The translations under genes and the position numbers were made by a program. From positions 5,566,602 through 5,630,601 of the forward strand of contig NC_136013.1 of the NCBI RefSeq assembly GCF_048128805.1: a stretch of 64,000 nt of DNA. The letters run 5' to 3'. Positions 23,253-35,700 of this stretch are shown piece after piece. The notes under the pieces were generated by a model. It saw only the letters and a list, made by a program, of their open reading frames with translations. It did no database searches and was not told the DNA's origin. The number at the start of each line of letters is the position of its first letter. Within the stretch, counting starts at the first letter, position 1. The stretch is from Centroberyx gerrardi (taxonomy: Eukaryota > Chordata > Actinopteri > Beryciformes > Berycidae).

Positions 23253-26200
23253 AGGGGGAGGGAGGAAGAGTAGGGATGTGGGGGGGCAGAAAAGAGAGAA
23301 GCTTTAGGAATGAGTTGCTCTCAGCCAGTAAAAGCTGTTATTCAGATTACTGTACTCCCAGCATCAGCAGCAGCCTCTAGCTGAAGCTCTTGGCAGGTAC
23401 GGCCTCTCATCTCTCCATTATTCCCTCCCTCCATCCATCCCTCCATCACTCCAGCAGTGACTTAGCAGAGGCGCGGCCACACCACTCTCTAGTACAAAAA
23501 GTGAGATGGAGAGCAGCTGAACGTCATCTATATATCAGATTAATGTATAGCACGTGTCAGCAGAGTGGATGGACAGCAGATTAGAAAGATATTGACAGCT
23601 CTGCCTCGCCCGTCCGGGACAGGCGGATGGATAAACCTGCAAGCACAGAGTTGTTGTTGTTGTTTGTTTTTTTTTAATACAAGGATCAGCCCAGAGTTTC
23701 CATGAGGAGATTTTCATGTCAGGGTGGGCCGGGCTCTGAAATGGAATTTGAAGAATTTCATTCGACATGAAACGCCCACAGTTTTTGAAATATATGACGT
23801 CATCAGCTCAGTTGACTTGACCTGGATGAATAAACTTTTTCTCCAAAATTGCTATATATTATATTGGAATTAAACCTTTCACTTAGCTGATGCGACTCTC
23901 AGACTCAGTTCTTTGCAGCAGGGTGAGTCCATCTATTCAAGTCTAGGGAAAAAATTACTACACACTGTTATAGATACATATACATGCTATTAACTGATTG
24001 TTTGTAAGCCGGAGTCGTCAAAACATACCAGAGCACCCGTAACATTTCGAGATTGCACCAGTTAAAAAACTTTAATTCAATCGTCATAAAACACTTTGCT
24101 TTACAACTGCTTTTCACAATCAAAAGTATGGAAATAAGGCAGACTCCTTATGGAATGACAAGAAACACATGACCCCCCTCCTAAAACTATCACAAAGATT
24201 AACCCCCGCCCTAACACTCCTCATTCAAACTCAACCGCCCGACAAACCCCAGTATGTGCTGTTCTCTCTCTGTTTGAATGGGTGAAAACGTCACGTCAAA
24301 GTCCTGCAGAAAGCTGACAGTTTAAAAGGTGTACTATGGTCAGAATTCAAAATGTTTTCCTCTGTTTATATACATATATGATCAAAGATGTGACATGTGG
24401 AAATAGTCAAAAGGGGATTTTGTTTGAGTGTTTGAGCTGAACCCACTGGAAAGCATTCAGCTGGTGTTATCGGCCAATCAGGGTCCAGTATTGTGACTGT
24501 TCTGGCTGTGGGGACTTAAGTCTTCACATCCATTCAATAAATATCCTTTTAACTAAACAATATTTATCTGCAAAGCATGAAGAACATTATTCTCATCCTG
24601 AGCTATAGTAGATTTAAAAACAAAACCATGAGAACTGAATATGGGAGCTTAAACGTTGCTTTGCTCATCAGCAAACACACATCTAGTGGCATGACTTCAG
24701 ACTTTTCTGCACTGTTGGGATCCACTGGTAAATTTGCTCCATGTATGATCTGCCAAGCAGCACTTCTTTCAATAAAATTGTAACTTTTATAACTAGTTCG
24801 CCTGTTATTTCCTTCATCTTCATCCACAGTATAGACTGTAGCAAGGTAAGTAGTGAGCAGTGGGAATGAATTTTTGTCTACATTTGATTAAAGTGCGGCT
24901 TGGTGGATCATATGCATGCTGAATTTAGCAGTGCAAAGGTCTGAATTCATGTGTGGCGATAAGCAGGAAAACATTTAAGTACTAAATCTCAGCAGGGAAT
25001 TTGACACAACGATTTCTAAAACACATGAAGAGATAAAAGTGGCACATACTGGGGCTTTCCTCCAACATGGCCACCAATAAAGCAACACTCCTGTCTGAAA
25101 CTGTGGGGCATTTTCCCTTTTGAACACATAAAGCTGTTCACAACAGTTCCCGGTAAAAAATAAAATCATCATGCAGCTTCTGGTCTGCATGCATTCCCCC
25201 CCTTTATCGTATCTCACTGTGTTCGTATTTACGCAAAGGAAGTTTAAAATGATAGGCGTTTCTCTTCTGGTAATAGAACTCCTGGAATTAAATGACAAGT
25301 CACATGTAAAACCCTTTAGTTCAAATTTTTACATAAAATGATGCCTCTTGTCTGTCAACACTACAAAGAACAATCTATCCCCTGTCCCCAAAAAGAAAGG
25401 AAAAAAAAAAACTGTGAGGATGTATTTGTAAGCAATTCGGTCTCACACATGAGGATTGTGGAAGAAAAAGTTATTCTGTACAGTATACATACATACTTAC
25501 ATACATATACATACACGTGAGCTCTGCTCTGAGCAGGCACAGTTACAGTAACACCCACAACATCCACCCACTTTGCCCTGATAAAGAGAGAGCAGCCTAC
25601 TTACATATTAAAGGATCAACGGGATCAACAGGTTCCATGTATTTCGGTTAAATGATACTGGGGACAGTAACTGGGACGTCGGGGCCGGGCTGCGTTCAAG
25701 AGCGTCTCGTCTGACCCGTCTTGATATGTGACTCACACAGCAACCGCTCTGATATGAAGGCGAACCCCATGTACAGTTGATCTCTGCCCGCATTTCAGAG
25801 AAACCGCTACACTCCTGAGGAAGAAGTGACTTTGCCCACGAATTCAATTAACAGCTGCATGATTATTGCTCAGGTCTGATGAATTAATGGGAAGTAAAAC
25901 GAGCTGGAGGGCTAAACAATAAAAGACTTGCTCAAATTCCTCCTGTCCCAATCCTTTATAATGTCTTATGCGAGTGTACTCCTGAGCCAATGGTCCCGAG
26001 ATGTTCAGTTCATCCAGGTAATGCCCTTTTCCAGGCGACTCGTTCAAAACTGTTAAAACGACCCTCCACCTCAAAATAACCTTAATATCTCTCTATACAA
26101 TCATTTAGATTCTATACAATTTTTTCCTGCAATCTCTATTATAATTATTTTCAGGTAAAACAGAAACAGAAAATAACGACATCCAGAAAAAAAAAAAAAA

Positions 26201-27291
26201 AAAGGGAGAGTTAATGTTGCGATATTTTGAGGCTGGTAGAGTGTTGTCCTGATGCAGGGACTGGGTTTGAGCTGACTGGACCATGAACCTTGGGATGTGA
26301 TCACAGGAAAAACACCATCAGTATCCATCACAGGCTTCCCATCAGGCCAAGGAAAAACGTGTTTTGTCTACAGGCCACAATGGCCGGTAAACCCCAAAAC
26401 TCATTTCACCAGCCAACTAGATTTTTAATAATAGGACAGGACCTCCGGTTGGTAGACAAACTCACGAGCCAAAGCAAAAAATGTACAAGCATTTGGCTGG
26501 CGACTGATGCTAATTTCTCAACCTGCTTCCCACAGCTGGTTACTTGACTGTAGCAGAGAACAAAGATCTTCGTTGGTAAGAAAATAAATAAGGATCATCC
26601 TTTACTAACAGTAAGAATAACGTCCTTATGGCGATGTCTTTCTCAGGTTCTGTTTCATCTTGCTACTATGGCACTTAAACGTTCACTTAGGCCAGCCTAA
26701 TCCCATCTGGATTACTGGTGAGAGATATCCACTCTGTACAATAACAAAAAAACAAAACAAACGTTGACTTTGCCTTCAGGATATCATAAGATATTTTAAA
26801 TCTCACTATGCAACTTCCATCTAGTAAAACATCACTGACGAAATCAGGGTTGGTTCTTTGAATTTGGACAGGTCATGGGCACATTAATGTAACACTGAAG
26901 CAAGACTGCACTGTGATCTAGAAACCCCAACTAAAGGGTGCGCCCGGGTCTTTCTAAAAAAAAAACAAGAGGATCAACATTTCAGATGGAATAAACGGAT
27001 GTACATAGTTCTATAGTCTCATCAACAGTGTCAGCACAAAACACGTCTTTGTGTGTGTTGGTTGTCGCCGTATCGACTCCGATTTGTGATTTCCTTCATT
27101 CATTCTCTGCTTAACTTCAGCTCTGAGCCACAAGATGTCCCCGCAACTAGAGCAGGCTAGGTCCAAGCAGTCCCATCAACAGACAACAAGTAATAAGACA
27201 TTTAGATCCATGATGTTTGAGGTCTCTGTTCGGCTGCTTCCCCTGTACACCTCGCTCGCTCCCTCCGGGCCTCCGGTCCGCGGCTCCGGGT

Positions 27292-30200
27292 CTAGTGGTG
27301 GTGACCGACGGACAGGACCAGAGGGATGAGGCAGCCTAGCACCAGAGCTCCCACCTCCACCTTGCTCAGTCCCTTCCCTCCGTTGCCTCCCGCAGCGGCG
27401 TGGCTGTGGCCGCCGCCCCCGACCTCGGGCAGGACGTGGACGGTCGCCACGTAGAGGAAGGTCCCGGCGGAGAAGAGCATGGCCACACCGGTGGCGTTGA
27501 CGTCCGACAGGGCCTCCTTGCTGCTCTGAGGGGCGAGAGAGCGCACACAGAGGGTTAAAATGGCCGGGGATTACAGTGAGCGTGAGAATATGAGGCAAAA
27601 AAAAAAGTCACTCATCATTTGCCATTATAGTTAGAGATCAGACTCCCTTCTCATTCTTGCTTATAGAAGTTGGCAGAAAATCAGAGATTGAAAGCTGTTT
27701 GATACCAATGTGATGTGAATGTGCTGCAAAATTCAATCAACATTCAGATGCAAAGATGGCACCTCATTTATCACAATTTAAAGCTGCAATATGCAACCTT
27801 TTATTAACAATAAATAAATTGGATATATGATCAGTCTGTGTCCGTCTGTGAACCTGAATACCTGCCTACATCTCCCCCGTTAGCCTGAAATGAGCTTTTC
27901 AATTATGTTCAGGATGTTTTGGGGCGTATACCATTTGCCGTGGGCATCGCCAGCGCTAGCGGCAACAACAACAGTATATAGCGTGAAGAAATAAGAAAGT
28001 ATAGCCAAACTAAACTTACAGCTGACAAGACACATTCAAAAACACAGAAGAACAGCGGAATTGTTTGTTTTTAAATTGCATATGTCCTGCGTTCACTGTC
28101 TGCTTCTTCAAACGCTTGAGGAGGTTTTACAGATACCGGTTCCCTCAGCTTCAGGCTAGGTGCTGCTTCATGGTAAATAGCTAGATGAGTAACAGATGTT
28201 GGGGGCAGGAACTTGACAAACTTTGGGGGAGGAGGGCAGAACTAACAGCACACTTCCTGGCTCAAGGAGAAAGTTGCATTTGGTTGCTTTAAATCTTTGC
28301 CACTCAAAAGATCTTCATGGCATGGAAGTTTCTCACATGAAAAAATGTCCTCTGCGTGAAAATGTATGAAGTCACTTACCTGACTGAGGCCTAAAAAGGT
28401 GAGCATGGCGAGGACGGGCGCTGCCAGGGCAAAGACCAGGAGGTGTTTTCGGATACGGTTCCTCTCCAGACCAGCATGCATCAGGAAAGATACCAGACCA
28501 AACGCTGCTGGAGCCTGGCAGACGACAGGGCGTTAGGGTTAACACGGTTTTACATGTGCACACTTATATACATGGTTTTACTTACAAAAAGATTATACAA
28601 TATAGATTTGTGAACAAGGATATGAGCCACTATTACCTTATGCAGCATGATCGCCACAAAGACAATGAGCTGAACGCTGGTCTGGGAGGTAGAGGCCGCC
28701 GCTCCTAGTGCCACTCCATCAGCTGGAGACGAAAACGAAAAGAGAGGGATTCGCTGAAGAAGCTACTTGTAGTATTCTCTCATTAACACAATGTGAAATC
28801 TGTTGTGATTCTAATACTAAAACACAAAAAGAGTGACTGTTGCCGCTAAAAACAGAAGCCCCAAATGATCAGCCTTGTGTTTTATTTTTGCCAAATATCA
28901 GAGTTCTTCGGCTCAATTCAGAAGATGAACTTCATTGATCACCGAATTGAAATTGGGTCATTACAGCAGCAAAGAATTAAGGTATAGGCTGGAGAACAAA
29001 TAGTTAAAAAAGTAATAAAATGTGTCTGCACAATGGCTAAAATAATATTGGCACTTGGATTATTCACATCTTGCCGGATTTACAGAAGTCTGGCGATTAG
29101 AGATTTACAAATGTCACCAATAATTCAGAGGCTTCCCTGTGAAATCCGTACTGGTAGACTGGGAAGTTGCACATCATTAGCAGTGAGAAGGGAAAACAAT
29201 GCAATATGCCAACAAAGCAGCTCACAGCGGCTACTGAACATGGCACTAATGGTTGCTATCGTAACTGTCCATCCCAAACTTCACAAGCTACTTTTACAGT
29301 TTTACTACCCAACTAAGTTAGGTTACAATACTACAATATATCCTCCAAACAATGGTTGGTTTCAAGCCAAAGTGGCCGGTAGATTAGACAGACTAACCAG
29401 CTACAGCCAAAATTTACTGCCATTTGATGACTGGTGTTGCTGGCAGCTCCAAATGGCAGTGAGAGGAAACTGTTTGAAGAATTTGAGCTTCAATACCCAG
29501 AAATCCTGTAAGGTGACGTCAGTAAACTGCACACAGCTCGCTTATGTTTACCAACCCGACCAGTCTGTGATGCTTGGTTGAGAGAGGAAAAAAAAATCGA
29601 CCGTTGATGAATCCAGCTTTCTCTGGACAGAGCGCTCGTTTTTGATTTCACTCTCAAAGTTTCGATTAACCACTTCCTGTAGGCGGAGAAGCGCACAGAC
29701 CCGACACCAGAATCTCACTCCTCTATCACAGCCCCAAATTGTGATTTAGGCTGATAAGACGGGTGTATTTTTACATAAAACTCTTGCCTAGTGCAGCTTT
29801 TCGCACCCTAGTTTCCACTAACCCTCAATAGTTCAGCTGAGAATGTGATCATGAGACAGCAATCGGTGTCAAACCTACCTGCAGCATGGACCACTAGACC
29901 CAAGGTGGTGGTGATTTTTGAGGAGGCAATCCTAGCCGACTCTGGGTCTAAACAAGACAACAACCACAGGTCAGGCAGATTCTTGTGATGAACAAACTCT
30001 TAAAATGTTGCAGAAAAATGCGTAAGAAGAGTTGCGTGTTAATGACAGAACAGTATCTCCACACTGAGCACTGCACTCTGAACGAGGCCTTTGTACAATC
30101 ACATGTTGATGAATTTTAAACAGTTTGCAATGTATTAGATCATTCTGTGGGTGTTGTGAGTCTAATCAACAAAACTTGGAGAGGAGATTAGCACTTAATT

Positions 30201-31720
30201 AATTACTAGTTAATTTATAAGTGGCAAGTGCCTTGGAGACTCTTTTCTTTGTGTTTTTTTCATGCAACGCTGACCTTCACTGCTGTGCACATGGGAACTG
30301 CCTATCTGGTCCACCAGCAGCATGAAGACGAAGCCCAGGACCAGAGACACTCCGATGTAGGCGTGGAGCTGCTCGTGGCTGTGGCTGTGTTCCCCGCTGC
30401 TGCCCAGCGGTGTGTCTGCCTCGCCCTTCGGCTCCGACACCTCCACCACTCCCACCTGCCCCGGGGCGTGGTGTCCACCTGCACACGTACACACACACAC
30501 AGGTCAGGAGAGAACAGAGCGAGGCAGACAGACTGTTAATATCACAAAAACACCTGAATACATCAGTAAATAAGTCGTTCAATTCCCAATTCCTGAAACC
30601 ACTCGGCATAGAGACCATCGCAGATCCACATACGCACAAAAACACCAATTTAAGACTTTATATGAACCATAGTATTCTTGGATGACAACCATCTAGCATG
30701 CAAATAATCAGGGACCAAATATTTGTGCTTGACAAAGACTGTTACGCAACAGAAAGAGACAGCGTCATCAGTTTTCGTAGTTCACTGCTGCTTGTCGAAC
30801 TTTGTCCTATTTGAGTAGAATTCAAACTGTTCTAACCTACATTGGCTGCTGCCAAATGTGTGTTACATGATCTACTGTACTGTACTGCAGTGGTTCCCAA
30901 CCTGCGGTCCGGGACACCCCTGAAAGGGCCTGAAGCTCACAGGAGGGTCAAAAGGCCTCAGAGAATTTTAAGTATAGGAGTTGTACAAGATAGAAACCAT
31001 TAACCAATGACAAAATCTGTTAAAAATCCAGATATTAGGCTATTTCTGCTGGAAGACACTGAATGATGCTGCCACTGTCTTGTACTGGTTTTAAGCAGAA
31101 TGAAATGCAACTTTCAAAGACACACACACACACACAGCATGTGGCCCTGCCTAGATCAGAGCGAGGGAGTCCCTGAGGAAGTAAACCTGGGAAACACTGC
31201 TTTGATTAACTCTACCTTCTAGGATTTCTTCATAGAGCGCGTGGACGCCTTCAGGAATGATAACAGCCAGCGCTGTTCCACACAGCAGCCCCGCTCCCAG
31301 CACGGTGACCAGCTTCAGCTTCTCCTGGTGGGGAGGAAGAGTCACAACCAAGGCGTCAACACAAGTCTGACTCTTTGTTTTCATGCCATCTAAACACAAG
31401 ATGTTGAGTTGATTATCTGATAACATTACAGAGTTTATGATGCAACTGCCACTTCTGTTTGAGGACAATGGAGGTTGAGGTTCACCGATAAAAAAGATGA
31501 ACTTTTACCTCACTGGAAAATGAGAAATGTGGCGTTTGTTCGGTTCAACAATTTGCCAAAGTTAGGGCTGACCAAGCTTCCAGGAAGCGCTTGTACAAGG
31601 CTGTGCTTGTTACTTGAAACTCACCTCTGAAAAGTTGACTGCTAAAGGTATTGTCCCGGCGACATAACATCCCACCAACATGGACAGGGACAGCAGGCTG
31701 ATCGAGCTAAAATCGTCCAT
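27292..31720 (-). CDS. slc39a9: Zinc transporter ZIP9
   Basis: Seven coding exons, 5' to 3': 31625-31720, 31216-31324, 30275-30478, 29879-29947, 28637-28722, 28380-28514, 27292-27525. Phases agree and give 310 aa (human 307). It starts [20 protein letters not shown] (first TM segment) and ends with the family ending [16 protein letters not shown] hallmarks are visible: HxxxD in VVHAAADGVALG (His157, Asp161), [16 protein letters not shown] (His187, Lys188, Pro190) in the next core helix, and a His-rich loop [14 protein letters not shown] before [15 protein letters not shown]. About seven to eight hydrophobic segments are present. ZIP9 moves zinc into the cytosol at the Golgi and plasma membrane and is reported as a membrane androgen receptor. 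The loop between TM2 and TM3 ([18 protein letters not shown]) is diverged. It is tandem with rbm25 upstream and plekhd1 downstream. Confidence 0.97.
27778..28293. mobile_element. slc39a9: MITE with TTTAAAGCTGCAATATG-type ends
   Basis: The left end TTTAAAGCTGCAATATGCAA and the right end TTGCATTTGGTTGCTTTAAA are imperfect inverted repeats. The centre is about 516 bp and non-coding. It resembles a common fish MITE and lies in the intron between the last two slc39a9 exons, 87 bp from an exon. Confidence 0.7.
28925..29800. repeat. Possible dispersed repeat in slc39a9 intron
   Basis: The block at 28930-28985 (GAAATTGGGTCATTACAGCA) resembles a fish retroposon word that recurs genome-wide. The right part ends in TGCCTAGTGCAGCTTTT, which looks like a repeat terminus. 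A 182-codon plus-strand frame (29033-29581) crosses it but shows no protein similarity I can recognise, so I treat it as non-coding. Confidence 0.35.
30888..31199. mobile_element. hAT-type MITE
   Basis: Starts CAGTGGTTCCCAACCTGCGG and ends CCTGGGAAACACTG, matching the hAT CAGTGGTTCCCAACC terminal repeat. It is about 312 bp with an internal (CA)n at 31121-31136. The right end lies only 17 bp from the 31216-31324 slc39a9 exon donor side. Confidence 0.82.
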
Positions 31721-32398
31721 AACTGCAGACTTTTCTTGTTGGCCAACCTACTGCTCAGCTAAAGCATGAAATCCAACCTGAAACTTTTAACACGAACTTT
31801 TAGTGCTGCTCGTGATGTACTCAGCTAAATTACATGCCACGAACTGCGACTGTTAATGTTTGTTATGCAATTAGGTTCCTCCTAGCTCAGCTTACTGCCT
31901 GGCTGTCCTAGCATCCACGTTAACTAAACAGACGTTACAGCCTCTGGCCTGGCTAGCTAAGCTAACTAGCTTCGGTAGCTTTCGTGCTCTCTCAAAAACC
32001 ACAAACGACGAACCCTGGCACGTTAAGCTTCACGTGCAAAGTACCGATTTCCCGCATCGTTTCGTGGGACCATAAAGCCACAACAGGCGCATCCGTCCAA
32101 AACAAAACTGGAATTACCCGACTGGGCTAGCGGCTAACAGATCATCGCTTGTTTAGTGCTGAAGAAACTACTTCCGGGTCACGCTTCGTCCCCTCAGCCT
32201 GTCACATCAAACGTGCCACGTATCAGTGCGGCTCCACGCAGCATGAGGGATGAGTGTGATGTGTGGTAGAAATTATACTCATGTCCAACGAACAAAACAA
32301 TTTATGAGCTATATTTGCATTAAAAAAAAAAAAAAACTCACTACAAATCACATAATACTTCAACAGATAACACAACAGTGAAAGAGAAAAAGACAATT
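31721..32398. other. slc39a9 5' region and rbm25 3' end spacer
   Basis: GC-richer DNA with TAGCTAAGCTAACTAGC-type words precedes the slc39a9 start. An ACTTCCGGGT ETS-type site lies at 32169-32178. The rbm25 transcript probably ends near 32400. No other gene fits here. Confidence 0.5.
32169..32178 (-). promoter_or_regulatory. slc39a9: Putative ETS-family (GABPA/ELK-type) site upstream of slc39a9
   Basis: ACTTCCGGGT on the plus strand is ACCCGGAAGT on the minus strand, a consensus ETS core. It lies about 450 bp upstream of the slc39a9 ATG, in the expected CpG-containing promoter. Motif match only. Confidence 0.4.
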
Positions 32399-32419
32399 GT
32401 ATTTTCTAAAAAGGCATAT

Positions 32420-32429
32420 TTTATTTATT
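32420..32429 (-). terminator. rbm25: Polyadenylation signals of rbm25
   Basis: Two overlapping AATAAA hexamers read on the minus strand, about 370 bp after the rbm25 stop. This gives a short 3' UTR of about 390 nt. Confidence 0.6.
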
Positions 32430-32798
32430 AGTTCACACAACGGAGCAGTGCCTCATCATGACAACGGTAAATCAAAGCAGAATGTATCCAACAGTATTGG
32501 AGAACAGATGGGTAAAATGCAACTCTGGCTTTTGCCTCGACAGCATCAACAAAGGAACCAATACAACAAAACTTATATCATGCAATAAGCTTGTGCAAAC
32601 ACTTCCTCGTTCGCAGCTCAAGCTTCCCCTTGCAAAACACACACGTACACGGCAGCAGCTCCTTGCTGATGGAATGGAGGGGTGTATGGGCCCGTTTGGA
32701 CAGTCTGCTGGGCCAGTAATTACAGGTAGTACAACCGTTTGTAAGGAAGAAGCCAGAGACAAAAAAATGTGGTTGTCTTCCTCCAGGATGTCTGGTCT

Positions 32799-35700
32799 TT
32801 ATTTCACGAGTCCGATCTTCTTGGCTTCTGTTTCGTATATCAACAGCCTCCACATTTTTACTATGAAGACTTCTGCTTCTTCGTCTAGAACCTGTGGATA
32901 AAGAGATCAGTCAGTGATAAACGTGTTATATCACACAGCTCATTATATCTATGCAATGAATATATCCATCTTGCTACATGAAAACTTAACTGGACTGCAT
33001 CAAAACAACTGATCTGAACTTAACATGTGCGATAAAATGATGACCTTGTTTTAGTGGAGTTTTAAAGAATCCATTTTAACCATTTGCCTTGTTTGAAAAC
33101 AGGCTGGGGAGCTTGTTGAAAATATCCTGTAAGGTCACTAATCTGAGCCAGGAGCAAGTCACTGAAATCTTTGGGAGGAAAGTGGTGAGAATGGCCGATG
33201 TCATTCTTCTTCATGATTATTTTTGGGCATTTTCTGCTTTATTGGACAGGTTTACAGTGGAGAGAGACAGGAAAGCTAGGAGAGAAAGAGGGATGACATG
33301 CGACTAAGTTCCCAAGCCAGATTTGAATCCAGGAAGTTGTGGTTTTGTGGTATGCACCTTAGCAAACTGAGCCACCAGGATGCCTTACTAAAGCCGTTCT
33401 GACGCTCTGGTCACCCGCTTAAGGTTTGAGTTGATGCTATCTGGGCAACATTTTAGATCGCCTAAACTCGATAGTAAATGAACCAGGGACACATTTATCT
33501 GCACTGCAGTTACACTTTATATGGGTGTACCTTTTGGCAATTTGTGTTTTGTTCCATTTTTGATTTTATTTTTATTGTAGGTTGCCACTGTCTTGCTACA
33601 AACCCTGTCTGCAGACCAAATTTCCCTTAATGAGACAAAGTTTGAATTGAAATTGAACTAAACTACTAATCAAATCAGGTTCAAATAGTGAAGACCCCAA
33701 AAGATAAATAACTTGAAAACGAGTGAGGACCACTGGTTCAGCTCTGTGATCCAACCAAGTTCAACTCACCATAGCAACATCATCAAGAATACCCTGCGGG
33801 GTGCTGTGTGCCATCACCTGGGGAGAGAAGAAACAACATTCAGTTACAGTGAACAAAATGGCAAACATCGCTAGAAAAAATTCAAGAGGCAGAGAGGAAT
33901 AATGCAATCACGACACAATAGATTCAGATGCCAGCATACTTTTAGCAGTCTGAAACTTAAGAATAATTCAGTTGATATCAAGTTATTAACCTCAGATCAG
34001 AGTGTTTCTCCAACAGATGAATAATCACTAACCTTTGAACAGACAAAATCAACCAGAGTGGCTTCCTCCTCGCCAATGTATTCAATAATCTTCTTATTGA
34101 TCCATGGTCTGATGCGGCGATCCATCAGAGTCTACAGAAAGAAGAATTGGAGCACATGGCATAATTTTCAACCACTGATCATATTATCATAGCAAATAAG
34201 CAACATCCTGATATAAATCCATGAGGGAAGCTGAGGAACTGACAGGCCGAATTCACACTACTATTATTTGACTCTCTTCAACCTTTTCATGAGCATTACA
34301 AAATATTATATAAAGCATTTTCCTAATCCCGAGCTAATCCTAAAATTATTTTATTAAATAATTGCAAATCCAGAGCTGCCACAGTGTTTTTACCGAATCA
34401 ACCATAGTCCAGTCCAGGGGGTAGGAGAAGAGCTCGGGCCTGGCGGTGGGGATCTTCTCAATGAGGCTCTTGATGTGCTTGCGTTTCTCCTCTGTGTTAA
34501 TGCTGCCTTTGGCCCCTGAAATTTCCGCCCCATCCAGACCCAGACTCTTGTCGTCGTCGCCGTAGTCCAGCGGCACCAGTTTCCTTTTGCGAGGCTGCTC
34601 ATCGGCCTCCTCGTCGTCGAACTTGTTGAAAACGCTGTCCACGGTCGCCAGCTTCTTGCGTTTTCCAGCGTTGGGCTGGCTGGGACTATTGGTGGCACCT
34701 GGAGCAGAGAAACAGGAGGACAGACGGTTTACTCTGGCACAAAGCAAGAAGGCTGAGAAAGAAAACCCTCTGAATTCCCAGTTTGCCGACGCACTCACCA
34801 AGTTTGAGACTGAGGCCAATCTTGGGCCGGTGTTCCTCGGGAGGCTGGACCTCGGGAGAGTTCTCGCCTGGAATGATGATGCCGCAGGGAGACTCGTTGC
34901 CGGGTGTGTTTGGTGTCGCGTTCCCGCTGGCCGAAGACACCGAGGGAGCGGTAGTGATTGGTCGCAACGTGGGTTTTAGATGCGGCTTGGCGTCTTGCGA
35001 GTCCTCGCCGTCGGGGTAGTCGTCGTCCTCGCCTTCCTCCACGTCGTCGTCTGAGTGGGGCTGAGGGGCTCGGGACGGCGGCTCCGCTGGCCGCGCCGAC
35101 CCTCTCTTCTCTCGATCCCGATCCCGATCCCTGTGGACCTTCTCCTGGATCACGTCCTCCTCGGGCTCAAGCTTCAACGGGGGCTGCCGCCGGCGCTCTG
35201 CCTCCTCCTCCATCTACACAGATATTCACATGACACATTACATGACGCAATGACATGAAGACTCTGAAGCATTATGTTGCATTTGTATGTCACCAGTCCC
35301 CAAGGGATTCATCTTTTGGGACCGGTGACACTTTTGTAACAGACGCACTAACATCAGGGATTGGATGAAGCAAACACAAAAGTGAGAGAAAAGCAGGGAG
35401 AGAGAAAATTAATAGAAAAATGGACACCTGCACTCCAACAAAACAAACAAAAACTAGGGCTGCAACTAACGATTATTTTCATTAACGCTTAATCCATCAA
35501 TTATTTTTTCAATTACTCATTAATCATTTAGTCTATAAAATGTAAAAAAATAATGACAAATGTCTTGATGCTTACTTAGTCAGACCAGCATCATTAATCA
35601 ATTGTCATCGATTAATTTTCTGTCGATCAACTCATCAATTAATCAACTAATCAAAAACAAATAAGTAGACACAAACACACCCCTCCTCCATATAACAACA

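Noticed and set aside
25844-26074. 76-codon minus-strand frame downstream of slc39a9
   Set aside because: Could be part of the slc39a9 3' UTR, but no splice signals or family motif support a coding exon.
29033-29581. 182-codon plus-strand frame in an slc39a9 intron
   Set aside because: Composition is ordinary, there are no recognisable domains, it is antisense to slc39a9, and it partly overlaps repeat-like sequence. It needs transcript evidence before it is called.
33215-33387. Possible functional tRNA gene
   Set aside because: A- and B-box-like words are present, but the cloverleaf is eroded and the body continues into a SINE tail. A second full copy at 62765-62925 confirms a retroposon.
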